This document shows positions 15,077-22,986 of a stretch of 24,310 bases of DNA, piece after piece; positions within the stretch are counted from its first letter, which is position 1, and each line of letters begins with the position of its first letter. The notes below the pieces were generated by a model. That model was not told where the DNA came from, did not search any database, and worked only from the letters and a program-made list of their open reading frames with translations. Both the position numbers and the translations under genes were made by a program. The stretch lies in the NCBI GenBank assembly GCA_964386235.1, contig CAYLSH010000020.1:1-24310 (forward strand), read 5' to 3'. This stretch comes from RGIG8767 sp964386235. GTDB taxonomy: Bacteria > Bacillota > Clostridia > Lachnospirales > Lachnospiraceae.

Positions 15077-16684
15077 ATGAAGAGAAAATGGATCGGAGTG
15101 TTTTTTTGTCTGCTTTTTTCGATGGTGTTTATAACAGGGTGCGGCAGCACGGAAGGAAAGACGGACGAAAATGTGACGGCGGGAAAAACAAATACGGAAC
15201 TGGCGAAGTGTTATGGAGCAACCGTTATTGAACTTGACGATTCTAAGATTCTTGTGGATGGAGAACAGGCGGCAATTCTGAATGCGGAGGATGCGCAGGA
15301 AGATACGGCTTTAGATCTGCCTGCAGTGTATACAGCAAATGACATCGTCTTTTATCTGGAAGGACAGGGATTTATGTATGGTGACGGAAGTGAGGAAGAT
15401 GAGCACTCGCAGGAAGAAGCGGATGCACATACAGTACTGCATATTTCAAAGCCGGGCAGTTATGTAATAAGCGGAACACTGACAGCAGGTCAGATTGCGG
15501 TTGATCTGGGAGAAGATGCCAAAGAGGATGAAGAGGCAGTGGTAACCCTGATCCTGAATAATACAGATATTACGTGCAGCGTGGCTCCGGCGGTTATTTT
15601 TTATAATGTTTACGAATGTTCTTCCGATGTGGAGGAAGATGCCACCAAAGATGTGGATACACAGAATGCAGGAGCCAATGTGATAATAGCGGATGGTTCC
15701 GTAAATCAGGTTAACGGTTCTTATGTGGCAAGAATCTATAAATCCGTGGAACTGAATGAGGATGGCACGGAAGTGGTGGAAAATAAGAAACTGCATAAAT
15801 ACGATGGTGCTTTTTACTCCAAACGGTCCATGAATGTGAGCGGTGAAGAAGAGGGCAATGGTGTGCTGAATATTCAGGCAGAAAATGAGGGTCTCGATTC
15901 GGAACTTCATTTAACGATCAATGGCGGCATTATCAATATTACGGCGGGGAATGACGGGATCAATACCAATGAGGATAATGTGTCCGTTACAACGGTAAAT
16001 GGCGGTACTCTGAATATTGTAGTGGACGGATCTACAAAGGAAGGGGATGGCATTGATTCTAACGGATGGCTTGTGATCAACGGCGGAACAGTTACGGCGC
16101 AGGCGTGTTCCTTCAGTCAGGATGCCGGCATTGATTCGGATAAAGGGATCCATATAGGTGGCGGAAGTGTATGGGCAACCGGAAGTATGTATGATGAGAT
16201 TGCAGAGGATTCCCAGAATTATATTGCTTTTTCCTGCGATGAAAAGCAGCCGGGAGGAAACACTTATACAATAAAAGATGAAGATGGAAATACCATAGGC
16301 AGTTTTACCGGTGTAAATGATTTTACCGTTCTGATCTACAGCGATGAAACTTTACAGGAGGGCAGGTATTCCCTCTGGAATGGGGAAACACAGGTGTCCG
16401 TCCAGACAACCAATACGGGAGCGAGGGGCGGCCGTCCACCACACATGCCGGATGGAGAGCGTCCACCGGAAATGAAAGAAATGCCGGATGGAGAGCGTCC
16501 GCCGGAAATGAAAGAAATGCCGGATGGAGAGCAACCACCGGAAATGAAAGAAGGAGAACAGCCACCGGAAATGCCGGATGGCAAACAGCCACCTGAAAAG
16601 GACGCTGAGACAGAATATGTACCAAAAGGAAATCCCATGCAGAATGGGAAGGGGGATTTCATGGATCTTTACAAAATGAAGTAG
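15077..16684 (+). CDS. Lipoprotein with Cthe_2159-type carbohydrate-binding beta-helix and Pro-rich repeat tail
   Basis: Predicted surface lipoprotein of 535 residues. The signal peptide MKRKWIGVFFCLLFSMVFITG ends at a lipobox with Cys22 (FITG-C). The middle (about 70-440) has the features of the carbohydrate-binding domain family typified by Clostridium thermocellum Cthe_2159: VYTANDIVFYLEGQGF, then KPGSYVISGTLTAGQIAVDL, VTLILNNTDI, and repeated rungs such as LTINGGIINITAGNDGINTN and VINGGTVTAQA, as in a right-handed parallel beta-helix. A binding role for acidic plant polysaccharides is known for that protein and only inferred here. The tail (about 455-505) is made of MPDGERPPEMKE repeats. 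The ATG at 15077 has GTGAGG upstream; an in-frame GTG at 14993 would hide the signal peptide. Confidence 0.85.
   Translation: MKRKWIGVFFCLLFSMVFITGCGSTEGKTDENVTAGKTNTELAKCYGATVIELDDSKILVDGEQAAILNAEDAQEDTALDLPAVYTANDIVFYLEGQGFMYGDGSEEDEHSQEEADAHTVLHISKPGSYVISGTLTAGQIAVDLGEDAKEDEEAVVTLILNNTDITCSVAPAVIFYNVYECSSDVEEDATKDVDTQNAGANVIIADGSVNQVNGSYVARIYKSVELNEDGTEVVENKKLHKYDGAFYSKRSMNVSGEEEGNGVLNIQAENEGLDSELHLTINGGIINITAGNDGINTNEDNVSVTTVNGGTLNIVVDGSTKEGDGIDSNGWLVINGGTVTAQACSFSQDAGIDSDKGIHIGGGSVWATGSMYDEIAEDSQNYIAFSCDEKQPGGNTYTIKDEDGNTIGSFTGVNDFTVLIYSDETLQEGRYSLWNGETQVSVQTTNTGARGGRPPHMPDGERPPEMKEMPDGERPPEMKEMPDGEQPPEMKEGEQPPEMPDGKQPPEKDAETEYVPKGNPMQNGKGDFMDLYKMK
16445..16552 (+). repeat. 36-bp in-frame tandem repeat (three units)
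   Basis: Units at 16445-16480, 16481-16516 and 16517-16552 encode MPDGE(R/Q)PPEMKE and differ at only a few bases. Shortened copies continue to about 16600. The repeat makes a charged Pro-rich spacer at the end of the lipoprotein. Confidence 0.9.
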
Positions 16685-16747
16685 GACAAGTTTTTATTTC
16701 GCAGATGTTTTCATATACTAAACAGAACCTGTTTGGGAATGTGAAAA

Positions 16748-17341
16748 ATGAATCATATCGTAAAAGATAATGCGTGCAATGCGCTTTACCTGACAAAGCA
16801 AAAAAGAAAATTAACGGAGAATGAAATTGTGTTTGGAATCTGCTTCCTGATAGGGGCTGTATGGGTCACTGTGTTAGCAAGAGGAAAAACACCGGAAAAT
16901 ACAGTATTGAGTCAGGCACTGTCGGCAGTCTTTTTAGAACAGGGATGGAATGGAAAGATGCTTTTCTTACAGTGCCTTTACAGCAGGGGCATACTTATGC
17001 TCCTTTTGCTGTTTTTAGCATACACACCGTTTCGGAAACTGACCTTTCGACTGGTAACCGCTTATCTGGGAGTATCGTTTGGAATCCTGTTTAAATTGTT
17101 TTTTTGCTGGTATGGTATGGGTGGCGTGGGCCTTTTGCTTGTATCCATGCTTCCGCATTTTTTATTTTACTGGATGGCATATGGACTCTTATATTGGGAA
17201 AGTGATCCGGGAAGGTGCAGGACGCTGAAAAAACCGGTGGGCATTCTGATTGCTATCGGGGTTGTCATAATGGGAATTGTGATAGAAAGTTATGTTAATC
17301 CATTTTTACTGCGAAGTTATTTAAAAATATTTTCCGGGTAA
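16748..17341 (+). CDS. spoIIM: SpoIIM-like integral membrane protein
   Basis: Probable divergent stage II sporulation protein M, part of the DMP (SpoIID-M-P) engulfment machinery in the mother cell. The protein has 197 residues and about five hydrophobic segments (roughly 28-45, 80-95, 100-120, 122-145 and 165-182). The assignment rests on MLPHFLFYWMAY (compare the conserved LPQN-type segment), the end GIVIESYVNPFLL (compare the family's E-A/S-[FY]-V-x-P end), and its position between a NUDIX gene and xerD, as in Bacillus. The ribosome binding site is weak (GGGAATGTGA). It could be another membrane protein if the similarity is only in topology. Confidence 0.65.
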   Translation: MNHIVKDNACNALYLTKQKRKLTENEIVFGICFLIGAVWVTVLARGKTPENTVLSQALSAVFLEQGWNGKMLFLQCLYSRGILMLLLLFLAYTPFRKLTFRLVTAYLGVSFGILFKLFFCWYGMGGVGLLLVSMLPHFLFYWMAYGLLYWESDPGRCRTLKKPVGILIAIGVVIMGIVIESYVNPFLLRSYLKIFSG

Positions 17342-17438
17342 TAATACTACATCTAGTTAAATAAAAAAATTAGTTTTCGATATCTTGTACTGCTTTTGAA
17401 GAAGTTGAAAAAATGCCGTTTTTAGGCAAAATTATTCG

Positions 17439-17467
17439 TTGCTTTTCTCCAAAATTATGATTATAAT
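17439..17467 (+). promoter_or_regulatory. Sigma-A promoter for xerD
   Basis: TTGCTT (17439-17444), a 17-nt spacer and perfect TATAAT (17462-17467), about 60 nt before the xerD start. Confidence 0.7.
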
Positions 17468-17475
17468 GACACGTA

Positions 17476-17501
17476 TACGACAAGAAATCGGTCTTGTTGT
17501 A
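17476..17501 (+). other. 5'-leader hairpin of xerD mRNA
   Basis: A 10-bp stem pairs 17476-17485 (TACGACAAGA) with 17492-17501 (TCTTGTTGTA), one G-T wobble, with loop AATCGG. It begins 2-3 nt after the predicted transcription start and ends just before the GGGGGAAGG ribosome binding site. Confidence 0.55.
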
Positions 17502-17525
17502 AAGACTGGGGGAAGGTTTTTAATC

Positions 17526-18410
17526 ATGCAAAAAGAAATTGATTCCTTTATTTCTTATTTACATAATGTAAAACAATCCTCAACCAATACACAGATGTCA
17601 TACCGTAGAGATTTAAAGAAATTTGATGCTTTTTGTAAAGAAAGAGGAATTACTTCTGTTTCCCGATTGAAAGCACAGGATTTAGAAGCGTATGTAGATG
17701 GAATGGGAGAGGAGCAGTTCAAACCGGCAACGGTTTCCAGAAATATCGCATCGCTGAAAGCCTGGGTTCATTTTTTGCAGGAAGAGGGCATTTTGACGGA
17801 AGATATCTCGACCACTTTGAAGGTGCCCAAGATTGAAAAAAAGGTACCGGAGATCATGACGATGAACGAAGTCGGACTTTTATTGGAGCAGCCATCCAGT
17901 AACAATCCCAAGGAGATCCGTGACAAAGCCATGTTGGAACTTTTGTATGCAACGGGGATACGGGTTTCGGAACTGATTTCGTTACAGATAGAAGATCTGA
18001 ATCTGCAGATGAATTATATTACGTGCAAGGACAGCAGCAAAGAGCGTATGATTCCGTTTGGACAAAAGGCGCGTACCGCATTGATGCAGTACATGGAATC
18101 AGCCCGTGAGAAAATGCTGTCGGATGTGAACAATCATATCTTGTTTGTGAACTGTTCAGGGAAAGCCATGAGCAGACAGGGCTTTTGGAAACTGATCAAG
18201 TACTATGCCAAAAAAGCAGGTATTACAGCGGATATCACTCCTCATACATTGCGTCATTCCTTTGCCGCTCATCTGGTAGAAAACGGAGCGGATTTAAAAA
18301 GCGTACAGGAGATGTTAGGTCATTCCGATATCTCCACCACTCAGATTTATGCCAACATGAATCACAATCACTTACGTGAAGTTTATAAGAAAGCCCATCC
18401 GAGAGGATGA
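17526..18410 (+). CDS. xerD: Tyrosine recombinase XerD
   Basis: Site-specific recombinase that, with XerC, resolves chromosome dimers at dif. The protein has 294 residues, the standard length. The N-terminal SAM-like core-binding domain (about 1-95) starts MQKEIDSFISYL. The catalytic domain carries all expected residues: R146 (ATGIRVSEL), K172 (SKERMIPF), H240 and R243 (HTLRHSFAAHL), H266 (LGHSDISTT) and nucleophile Y275 (QIYANMNH). The ATG at 17526 is preceded by GGGGGAAGG. Further in-frame starts upstream to 17439 overlap the promoter and are excluded. The spoIIM-xerD order supports XerD and not an integrase of a mobile element. Confidence 0.93.
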   Translation: MQKEIDSFISYLHNVKQSSTNTQMSYRRDLKKFDAFCKERGITSVSRLKAQDLEAYVDGMGEEQFKPATVSRNIASLKAWVHFLQEEGILTEDISTTLKVPKIEKKVPEIMTMNEVGLLLEQPSSNNPKEIRDKAMLELLYATGIRVSELISLQIEDLNLQMNYITCKDSSKERMIPFGQKARTALMQYMESAREKMLSDVNNHILFVNCSGKAMSRQGFWKLIKYYAKKAGITADITPHTLRHSFAAHLVENGADLKSVQEMLGHSDISTTQIYANMNHNHLREVYKKAHPRG

Positions 18411-18431
18411 GAAGCGATTAGATACATAAAT

Positions 18432-18472
18432 AAAACACCGGAAGATGAACGGACATTTCCCGGTGTTTTTTT
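18432..18472. terminator. Two-way intrinsic terminator between xerD and DAHP synthase
   Basis: AAAACACCGG (18432-18441) pairs with CCGGTGTTTT (18460-18469). T runs occur on the plus side (18466-18472) and, on the minus strand, from the A-rich left flank, so it can serve both convergent genes. Confidence 0.88.
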
Positions 18473-18493
18473 ATTCTTTTTTATTCTATTGCA

Positions 18494-19546
18494 TTACACC
18501 AATTCTGCGATCTCATACAACAGAGCTTCCGTATCTGCAAAACCAAGGCAGGGGTCCGTGATGGACTTGCCGTATACGCCATCGCCGATCTTCTGGCAGC
18601 CTTCTTCAATGTAACTTTCGATCATAACACCCTTTACCAACTTGTGGATATCGGGGTTAACACGTCTGCTGTGAATGACCTCTTTGGTAATACGGATCTG
18701 TTCCTTGTACTGCTTGTTAGAATTGTTGTGGTTTGTGTCAATGATGCAGGCGGGATTTAACAGATCCCTCTCCGCATACAGGGAAAGGAGAGTTGTCAGA
18801 TCCTCATAATGGTAGTTGGCAAGACTTCTTCCGTATTTGTTGACGGAACCACGCAAAATCGTATGGGCAAGCGGATTGCCGGACGTTTTTACTTCATAGC
18901 CGCGGTAGGTAAAAGAATGACTGTGCTGTGCGGCGTAAACGGAGTTTAACATAACGGAAAAATCACCACTGGTCGGATTCTTCATGCCTGCCGGAATATC
19001 AAAACCGCTTACGGTCAGACGGTGTTGCTGGTCCTCTACGGAACGTGCTCCGATGGCAACATAGGAAAGAATGTCGCTTACATAGCCCCAGTTTTCAGGG
19101 TAGAGCATCTCATCGGCGCTGGTCAGACCGGAAACTTCCATGGCACGGACATGCATGGAACGCATGGCTAACAGTCCCTGTCGGAAATCTTCTTTTTTTT
19201 CGGGATCCGGCTGGTGTACGATGCCTTTGTATCCGTCTCCGGTGGTTCGCGGTTTGTTGGTATAGATGCGGGGAACCAGCATAAGTTTGTCTTTGACCCG
19301 TTCGTTCACCTTGCTGAGACGTTCTACATAATCGCAGACGGCATCCGCGTTGTCAGCAGAACAGGGACCGACGATTACTAAAAATCGGTCGTCTTTTCCC
19401 GTGATAATATCGTGAATCATGCCATCCCTTTCTTTTTTTAATTGTAACAGGGGAGCGGGGACGGGAAATTCCTCCCGGATTTCTTCCGGTGTCGGAAGCT
19501 TTTGGATAAATTCAAAACTCATTTTTATATTATGGCAAAAAGCCAT
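18494..19546 (-). CDS. aroF: 3-deoxy-7-phosphoheptulonate (DAHP) synthase, AroG-type class I
   Basis: Condenses phosphoenolpyruvate and erythrose 4-phosphate, the first step of the shikimate pathway to aromatic amino acids. Diagnostic segments are FLVIVGPCSADN, LVPRIYTNKPRTTGDGYKG, SADEMLYPENWGYV, GARSVEDQQHRLTVSGFDIP (metal and substrate site residues), GMKNPTSGDF and IDTNHNNSNK. The start is uncertain. The ATG at 19546 (350 residues) has GGAGG but only 2 nt away; 19522 (342 residues, MSFEFIQKLPTPEEI) best fits the family N-terminus but lacks a near site; 19579 lies at the predicted transcription start. The flippase gene lies 65-100 nt upstream on the same strand. Confidence 0.93.
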   Translation of the reverse strand: MAFCHNIKMSFEFIQKLPTPEEIREEFPVPAPLLQLKKERDGMIHDIITGKDDRFLVIVGPCSADNADAVCDYVERLSKVNERVKDKLMLVPRIYTNKPRTTGDGYKGIVHQPDPEKKEDFRQGLLAMRSMHVRAMEVSGLTSADEMLYPENWGYVSDILSYVAIGARSVEDQQHRLTVSGFDIPAGMKNPTSGDFSVMLNSVYAAQHSHSFTYRGYEVKTSGNPLAHTILRGSVNKYGRSLANYHYEDLTTLLSLYAERDLLNPACIIDTNHNNSNKQYKEQIRITKEVIHSRRVNPDIHKLVKGVMIESYIEEGCQKIGDGVYGKSITDPCLGFADTEALLYEIAELV

Positions 19547-19587
19547 TTCCTCCATATGTGTATTTTGCATCCCAAACATGCCTTCCT

Positions 19588-19596
19588 ATTTTAGCA
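19588..19596 (-). promoter_or_regulatory. Extended -10 promoter for DAHP synthase
   Basis: On the minus strand TGCTAAAAT (TGn plus TAAAAT, -10 at 19593-19588) lies just upstream of the DAHP synthase frame with a poor T-rich -35. It would start transcription near 19581, which argues against the most upstream ATG at 19579. Confidence 0.45.
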
Positions 19597-19644
19597 CAGA
19601 AAGATCGGGAAAAAAACAGGTTATTTTTGCAAAATACAACTTTT

Positions 19645-20985
19645 TTATGCTTTGGCATACTTGCGGAGACTGAAGATGCAGCACAGGGCAGAAAAACATT
19701 GTCCGGCAAGCAACCCAAGGATATAACCGGGGATACCGATGCGGCAGACCAAAAGGAATACGGAGGCGATGCGCAGCAGAAGTGTCCCGATATTGATAAA
19801 GAGTGTTGTATACGTTTTCCCCAATCCGTGAAGGATACTGCCAAGGGATGAGGTGATGTATAAAAAGGGGCAGATAAAACTTAAAGACACAATATAGTCC
19901 CCGGCTGTCTTACTGTGAAAAAGAAGGTCCCCGGCTAAGTGACCGCCAAAGAAAAAGACAGCACTGCAGGGGATTCCCAGAGCAAAACTAAATTGGATGC
20001 ATCGTTTGATGACTATAGAGATTTCCTGATTGCGGTTACATGCCTGGGCTTCGGAAATCTGTGGCAGGAGCAGGACGGATATGGAATTGACAAGAGAGCA
20101 GGGAAGAAGGATCACCGTGAGCGCCATACCCGTCAGAACGCCAAACAAAGACAGGGATTCTTCTGTACTGTATCCGTAAACACGTAACATTTCCGGTATA
20201 TAGATATTTTCCACGCTCTGCAACAGATTGACGATGATACGGCTGATGCTTAAAGGAACCGCCATGGAAAGAAGACATTGCATGGTTTTTTGACAGGAAA
20301 GAATCTGTCCGGGAAAAAGAGGCATATGTTGTTTGATTTTTGTTTGCAGGACGGACAAATTGGGTAGAATGATACAGAAGGCAAGGACGGAACTGATGCA
20401 TTCTGCAATGCCGGCTCCGGCAGCGGTTAAAAATAAGGGTGGTGTAATCCCTTTTTGCAGGAAGATCCGGCAGAGAAGATACACGCTAAAGACCCGTCCT
20501 AATTGTTCTACAAATTGTAAAAGAGCCGGAATCTGTGCCTTCTTTTTTCCATAATAATAGCCGTTCATACAACTGTGGATTGCGGAAAAAGGAAAGGAAA
20601 GGGCAAGCAATCGCAAAATGGGTGCCGTTCTTTTCTCTAAGAGCACATACACAGCAATGGGATCCGAAAAAAGGAAGATCACACCGGAAAATAGCAGGGA
20701 GAGCATACCCGTGATACCAATGCCTGCGGATAAAAAACGCAATGACATTTGGGAATCTTCTTTTTGGGCAGCCACAAATCGCGAGATTGCAGTCTGAAAT
20801 CCGGCACAGCACAAGGAATAGGCAATGGACATAATGGGTGATGTTAACTGGAAAATGCCCATTCCTTCCTCTCCAAAAGTCTGGGATATAAAAATACGGT
20901 AAAAAAAACCGATAAAGCGGCATAAAAAACTCACTCCTGTAAGGAGAATCGTACCATAAATGAAAGATTTGTGGGGGATTTTCAT
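19645..20985 (-). CDS. SpoVB/MurJ-like flippase of the MOP exporter superfamily
   Basis: Polytopic membrane protein of 446 residues with about 12-14 hydrophobic segments along its whole length. The N-terminus (VSFLCRFIGFFYRIFISQTF followed by GEEGMGIFQL and AGFQTAISRFVAAQKE) is the hallmark of the SpoVB/YkvU/YtgP branch, thought to move lipid-linked cell wall or cortex precursors across the membrane. It is shorter than SpoVB proper (about 520 residues) and nearer to YkvU-sized members, so sporulation use is plausible but not shown. The ATG at 20985 has AAAGAGG 4 nt upstream. It diverges from nifS and precedes DAHP synthase on the same strand. Confidence 0.85.
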   Translation of the reverse strand: MKIPHKSFIYGTILLTGVSFLCRFIGFFYRIFISQTFGEEGMGIFQLTSPIMSIAYSLCCAGFQTAISRFVAAQKEDSQMSLRFLSAGIGITGMLSLLFSGVIFLFSDPIAVYVLLEKRTAPILRLLALSFPFSAIHSCMNGYYYGKKKAQIPALLQFVEQLGRVFSVYLLCRIFLQKGITPPLFLTAAGAGIAECISSVLAFCIILPNLSVLQTKIKQHMPLFPGQILSCQKTMQCLLSMAVPLSISRIIVNLLQSVENIYIPEMLRVYGYSTEESLSLFGVLTGMALTVILLPCSLVNSISVLLLPQISEAQACNRNQEISIVIKRCIQFSFALGIPCSAVFFFGGHLAGDLLFHSKTAGDYIVSLSFICPFLYITSSLGSILHGLGKTYTTLFINIGTLLLRIASVFLLVCRIGIPGYILGLLAGQCFSALCCIFSLRKYAKA

Positions 20986-21033
20986 AAGGCCTCTTTTATG
21001 TTATGATTGATAAATATTATGCATTTAGTGTCG

Positions 21034-21062
21034 TTGACAGAACGGATAGCGGGTGCTATATT
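21034..21062 (+). promoter_or_regulatory. Sigma-A promoter for nifS-iscU
   Basis: TTGACA (21034-21039), a 17-nt spacer and TATATT (21057-21062) with an extended TGC just before the -10. The start codon is about 44 nt downstream. No IscR-type operator is apparent. Confidence 0.8.
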
Positions 21063-21105
21063 GAATACGAAGTAATTTGGTAGGAATTGAAAGAAGGTGC
21101 TATTC

Positions 21106-22290
21106 TTGGAAAAGATTATATATTTAGATAATGCGGCAACCACCAAAACGGCTCCGGAAGTAGTGGAGGCAATGCTTCCTTATTTTTCTCAGCATTACGG
21201 CAATCCAAGCAGTATTTATTCATTAGGAGCAGAGAGCAAAAAGGCGGTAACGCAGGCACGTGAGATCATTGCAGAAAGTCTTTTTTGCAAGACAAACGAG
21301 ATTTATTTTACAGCGGGCGGTTCCGAATCTGACAACTGGGCGCTGAAAGCGGCTGCAGAAGCCTATAAAGAAAAAGGAAAACACATCATCACCTCTAAGA
21401 TTGAGCATCATGCGATTTTGCATACCTGTGAATATCTGGAAAAACAGGGATACGAAGTGACCTATTTAGATGTGGATGAAAAGGGAATGGTGGATCCTAC
21501 ACAGTTGGAAAATGCCATTCGTGAAGATACAATTCTGATCTCCATTATGTTTGCCAATAATGAGATCGGAACGATCGAACCCATCAAAGAGATCGGGGCG
21601 ATCGCTAAAAAGCATCATGTGATCTTCCATACGGATGCGGTACAGGCGTTTGGACAGGTTCCCATCAACGTGGATGAATACAATATTGATATGTTAAGTG
21701 CCAGCGGTCACAAACTGAACGGACCAAAGGGTATTGGTTTCTTATATATAAGAACGGGCTTAAAACTTCGCTCATTTGTGCATGGCGGACAGCAGGAAAG
21801 AGGACGTCGTGCCGGAACAGAAAATGTACCGGGCATTGTAGGACTTGGCGCAGCCGTAAAAAGAGCCTTCTCCATAATGGAAGAAAAAACGGCAAAAGAA
21901 ACAGAACTGCGTGATTATTTTATTGAACAGTTGGAAACAAAGATCGATCACTGCTGGTTAAACGGAGATCGTATTCACAGACTTCCCAATAACGTTCATT
22001 TTGGATTTGAATTTGTAGAAGGAGAATCCCTTTTGATCAAACTGGATATGGCGGGTATCTGTGCTTCCAGCGGATCGGCATGTACATCCGGTTCCTTAGA
22101 TCCTTCCCATGTTCTGTTAGCGATCGGCCTGCCTCATGAAAGAGCACACGGCTCTCTTCGACTGACACTGAGCGAGGAGATCACAAAAGAAGATGTGGAT
22201 TATACGGTTTCCGTGATCAAGGAGACCGTGGAATATATGCGTAATATGTCTCCTTTATACGAGGATTTCCTGAAAAAACAGCAAAAGTAA
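21106..22290 (+). CDS. nifS: Cysteine desulfurase NifS/IscS
   Basis: PLP enzyme that takes sulfur from cysteine and passes it as persulfide to IscU and MnmA. The protein has 394 residues. It starts MEKIIYLDNAATT from a TTG codon at 21106, chosen because AAGAAGG lies 8 nt upstream; the GTG at 21097 overlaps that site. Key residues are H101 of the IEHHA motif, D177-x2-Q180 (HTDAVQ), the Schiff-base lysine K203 in SGHKLNGPKG, and the persulfide cysteine C326 in SSGSACTSGS, whose flexible loop is of the IscS/NifS kind and not SufS. iscU follows after about 95 nt, then mnmA. Confidence 0.94.
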   Translation: MEKIIYLDNAATTKTAPEVVEAMLPYFSQHYGNPSSIYSLGAESKKAVTQAREIIAESLFCKTNEIYFTAGGSESDNWALKAAAEAYKEKGKHIITSKIEHHAILHTCEYLEKQGYEVTYLDVDEKGMVDPTQLENAIREDTILISIMFANNEIGTIEPIKEIGAIAKKHHVIFHTDAVQAFGQVPINVDEYNIDMLSASGHKLNGPKGIGFLYIRTGLKLRSFVHGGQQERGRRAGTENVPGIVGLGAAVKRAFSIMEEKTAKETELRDYFIEQLETKIDHCWLNGDRIHRLPNNVHFGFEFVEGESLLIKLDMAGICASSGSACTSGSLDPSHVLLAIGLPHERAHGSLRLTLSEEITKEDVDYTVSVIKETVEYMRNMSPLYEDFLKKQQK

Positions 22291-22385
22291 GACAAACATT
22301 TATTGTTTGGACTGTAGGAAAAGGACACAGTACGGGCGATGGATAAGAAAAGTTAAGTTTGAGAAAAGCAGAAAAGAGGATTAGT

Positions 22386-22829
22386 ATGTATAGTGAAAAG
22401 GTAATGGATCATTTTCAAAATCCGAGAAATGTAGGGGAAATAGAAGATGCCAGCGGAGTAGGTACAGTTGGAAATGCCAAATGCGGCGATATCATGCGTA
22501 TTTATCTGGATATTGATGAAAACCAGATTATCCGTGACTGCAAGTTCAAGACTTTTGGCTGTGGCGCAGCTGTGGCAACCAGCAGCATGGCAACGGAACT
22601 GGTAATCGGCAAATCCGTGCAGGAGGCCATGAAGGTAACCAACAAAGCGGTTATGGAAGCACTGGATGGCCTTCCGCCGGTTAAGGTACATTGTTCCCTC
22701 CTTGCAGAAGAAGCCATTCATGCGGCATTGTGGGATTATGCACAGAAAAATGGCATTGTGATAGAAGGACTGGAAAAACCAAAGTCCGATATCCATGAAG
22801 GAGAAGAAGAGGAACAGGAAGAATACTAG
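22386..22829 (+). CDS. iscU: Fe-S cluster scaffold IscU/NifU-like
   Basis: Scaffold on which Fe-S clusters are built from NifS-derived sulfur. The protein has 147 residues and contains only the IscU (NifU N-terminal) domain. The three cluster cysteines C33 (GNAKCGD), C59 (KTFGCGAA) and C103 (KVHCSLL), plus D35, are present. The glutamate-rich tail (EGEEEEQEEY) is unusual compared with E. coli IscU, which ends much earlier, but acidic tails occur in clostridial members. The ATG at 22386 has AGAGGA upstream; an earlier in-frame start at 22359 adds nine non-conserved residues. No iscA, hscA or ferredoxin gene is next to it. Confidence 0.93.
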   Translation: MYSEKVMDHFQNPRNVGEIEDASGVGTVGNAKCGDIMRIYLDIDENQIIRDCKFKTFGCGAAVATSSMATELVIGKSVQEAMKVTNKAVMEALDGLPPVKVHCSLLAEEAIHAALWDYAQKNGIVIEGLEKPKSDIHEGEEEEQEEY

Positions 22830-22835
22830 GATCGT

Positions 22836-22875
22836 AAAATGCATCGGCTCAAAAGAAAAAGTCCGATGCATTTTT
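22836..22875 (+). terminator. Intrinsic terminator after iscU
   Basis: AAAATGCATCGG (22836-22847) pairs perfectly with CCGATGCATTTT (22863-22874), with a 15-nt purine-rich loop and a short T run. The A-rich left flank could allow weak activity on the minus strand too. It separates iscU from mnmA. Confidence 0.85.
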
Positions 22876-22986
22876 GCAATCAGGATGATAATAAATACAA
22901 AATTCCCGGTACACCCGGTTAATGAAAAACGGATGTAGCGGTTGTGCAATTTTGTTACAACAGGAATTTTGGAAATGAGGATTACG

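Noticed and set aside
15446..15910. 154-codon open frame on the minus strand within the lipoprotein gene
   Set aside because: Antisense to a gene with signal peptide, lipobox and family motifs; no start signals.
16445..16600. Regular 36-bp repeats considered as a CRISPR array
   Set aside because: The units are directly adjacent without spacers and in frame within a coding sequence, so they are a protein repeat.
16628..16660. 8-bp inverted repeat (GAAATCCC/GGGATTTC) near the end of the lipoprotein gene as a terminator
   Set aside because: It ends 24 nt before the stop codon with a 16-nt loop and no T run.
16336..16662. 108-codon minus-strand frame with Ser-Pro-Gly repeats
   Set aside because: The repeats are the mirror of the MPDGE-PPEMKE repeats of the lipoprotein; the frame exists only because the repeat is in-frame on both strands.
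16685..16747. SigE-type promoter upstream of the SpoIIM-like gene (CATATACT)
   Set aside because: Partial -10 similarity only; no acceptable SigE -35 at the right distance.
17526..18410. xerD gene as an integrase of a mobile element
   Set aside because: Standard XerD length and N-terminus, host-like base composition, and position after the SpoIIM-like gene; no phage or conjugation genes nearby.
20986..21033. Sporulation sigma promoter for the flippase gene
   Set aside because: CATAAT and CATAACAT strings are present on the minus strand, but their spacing does not fit a SigE or SigK promoter.
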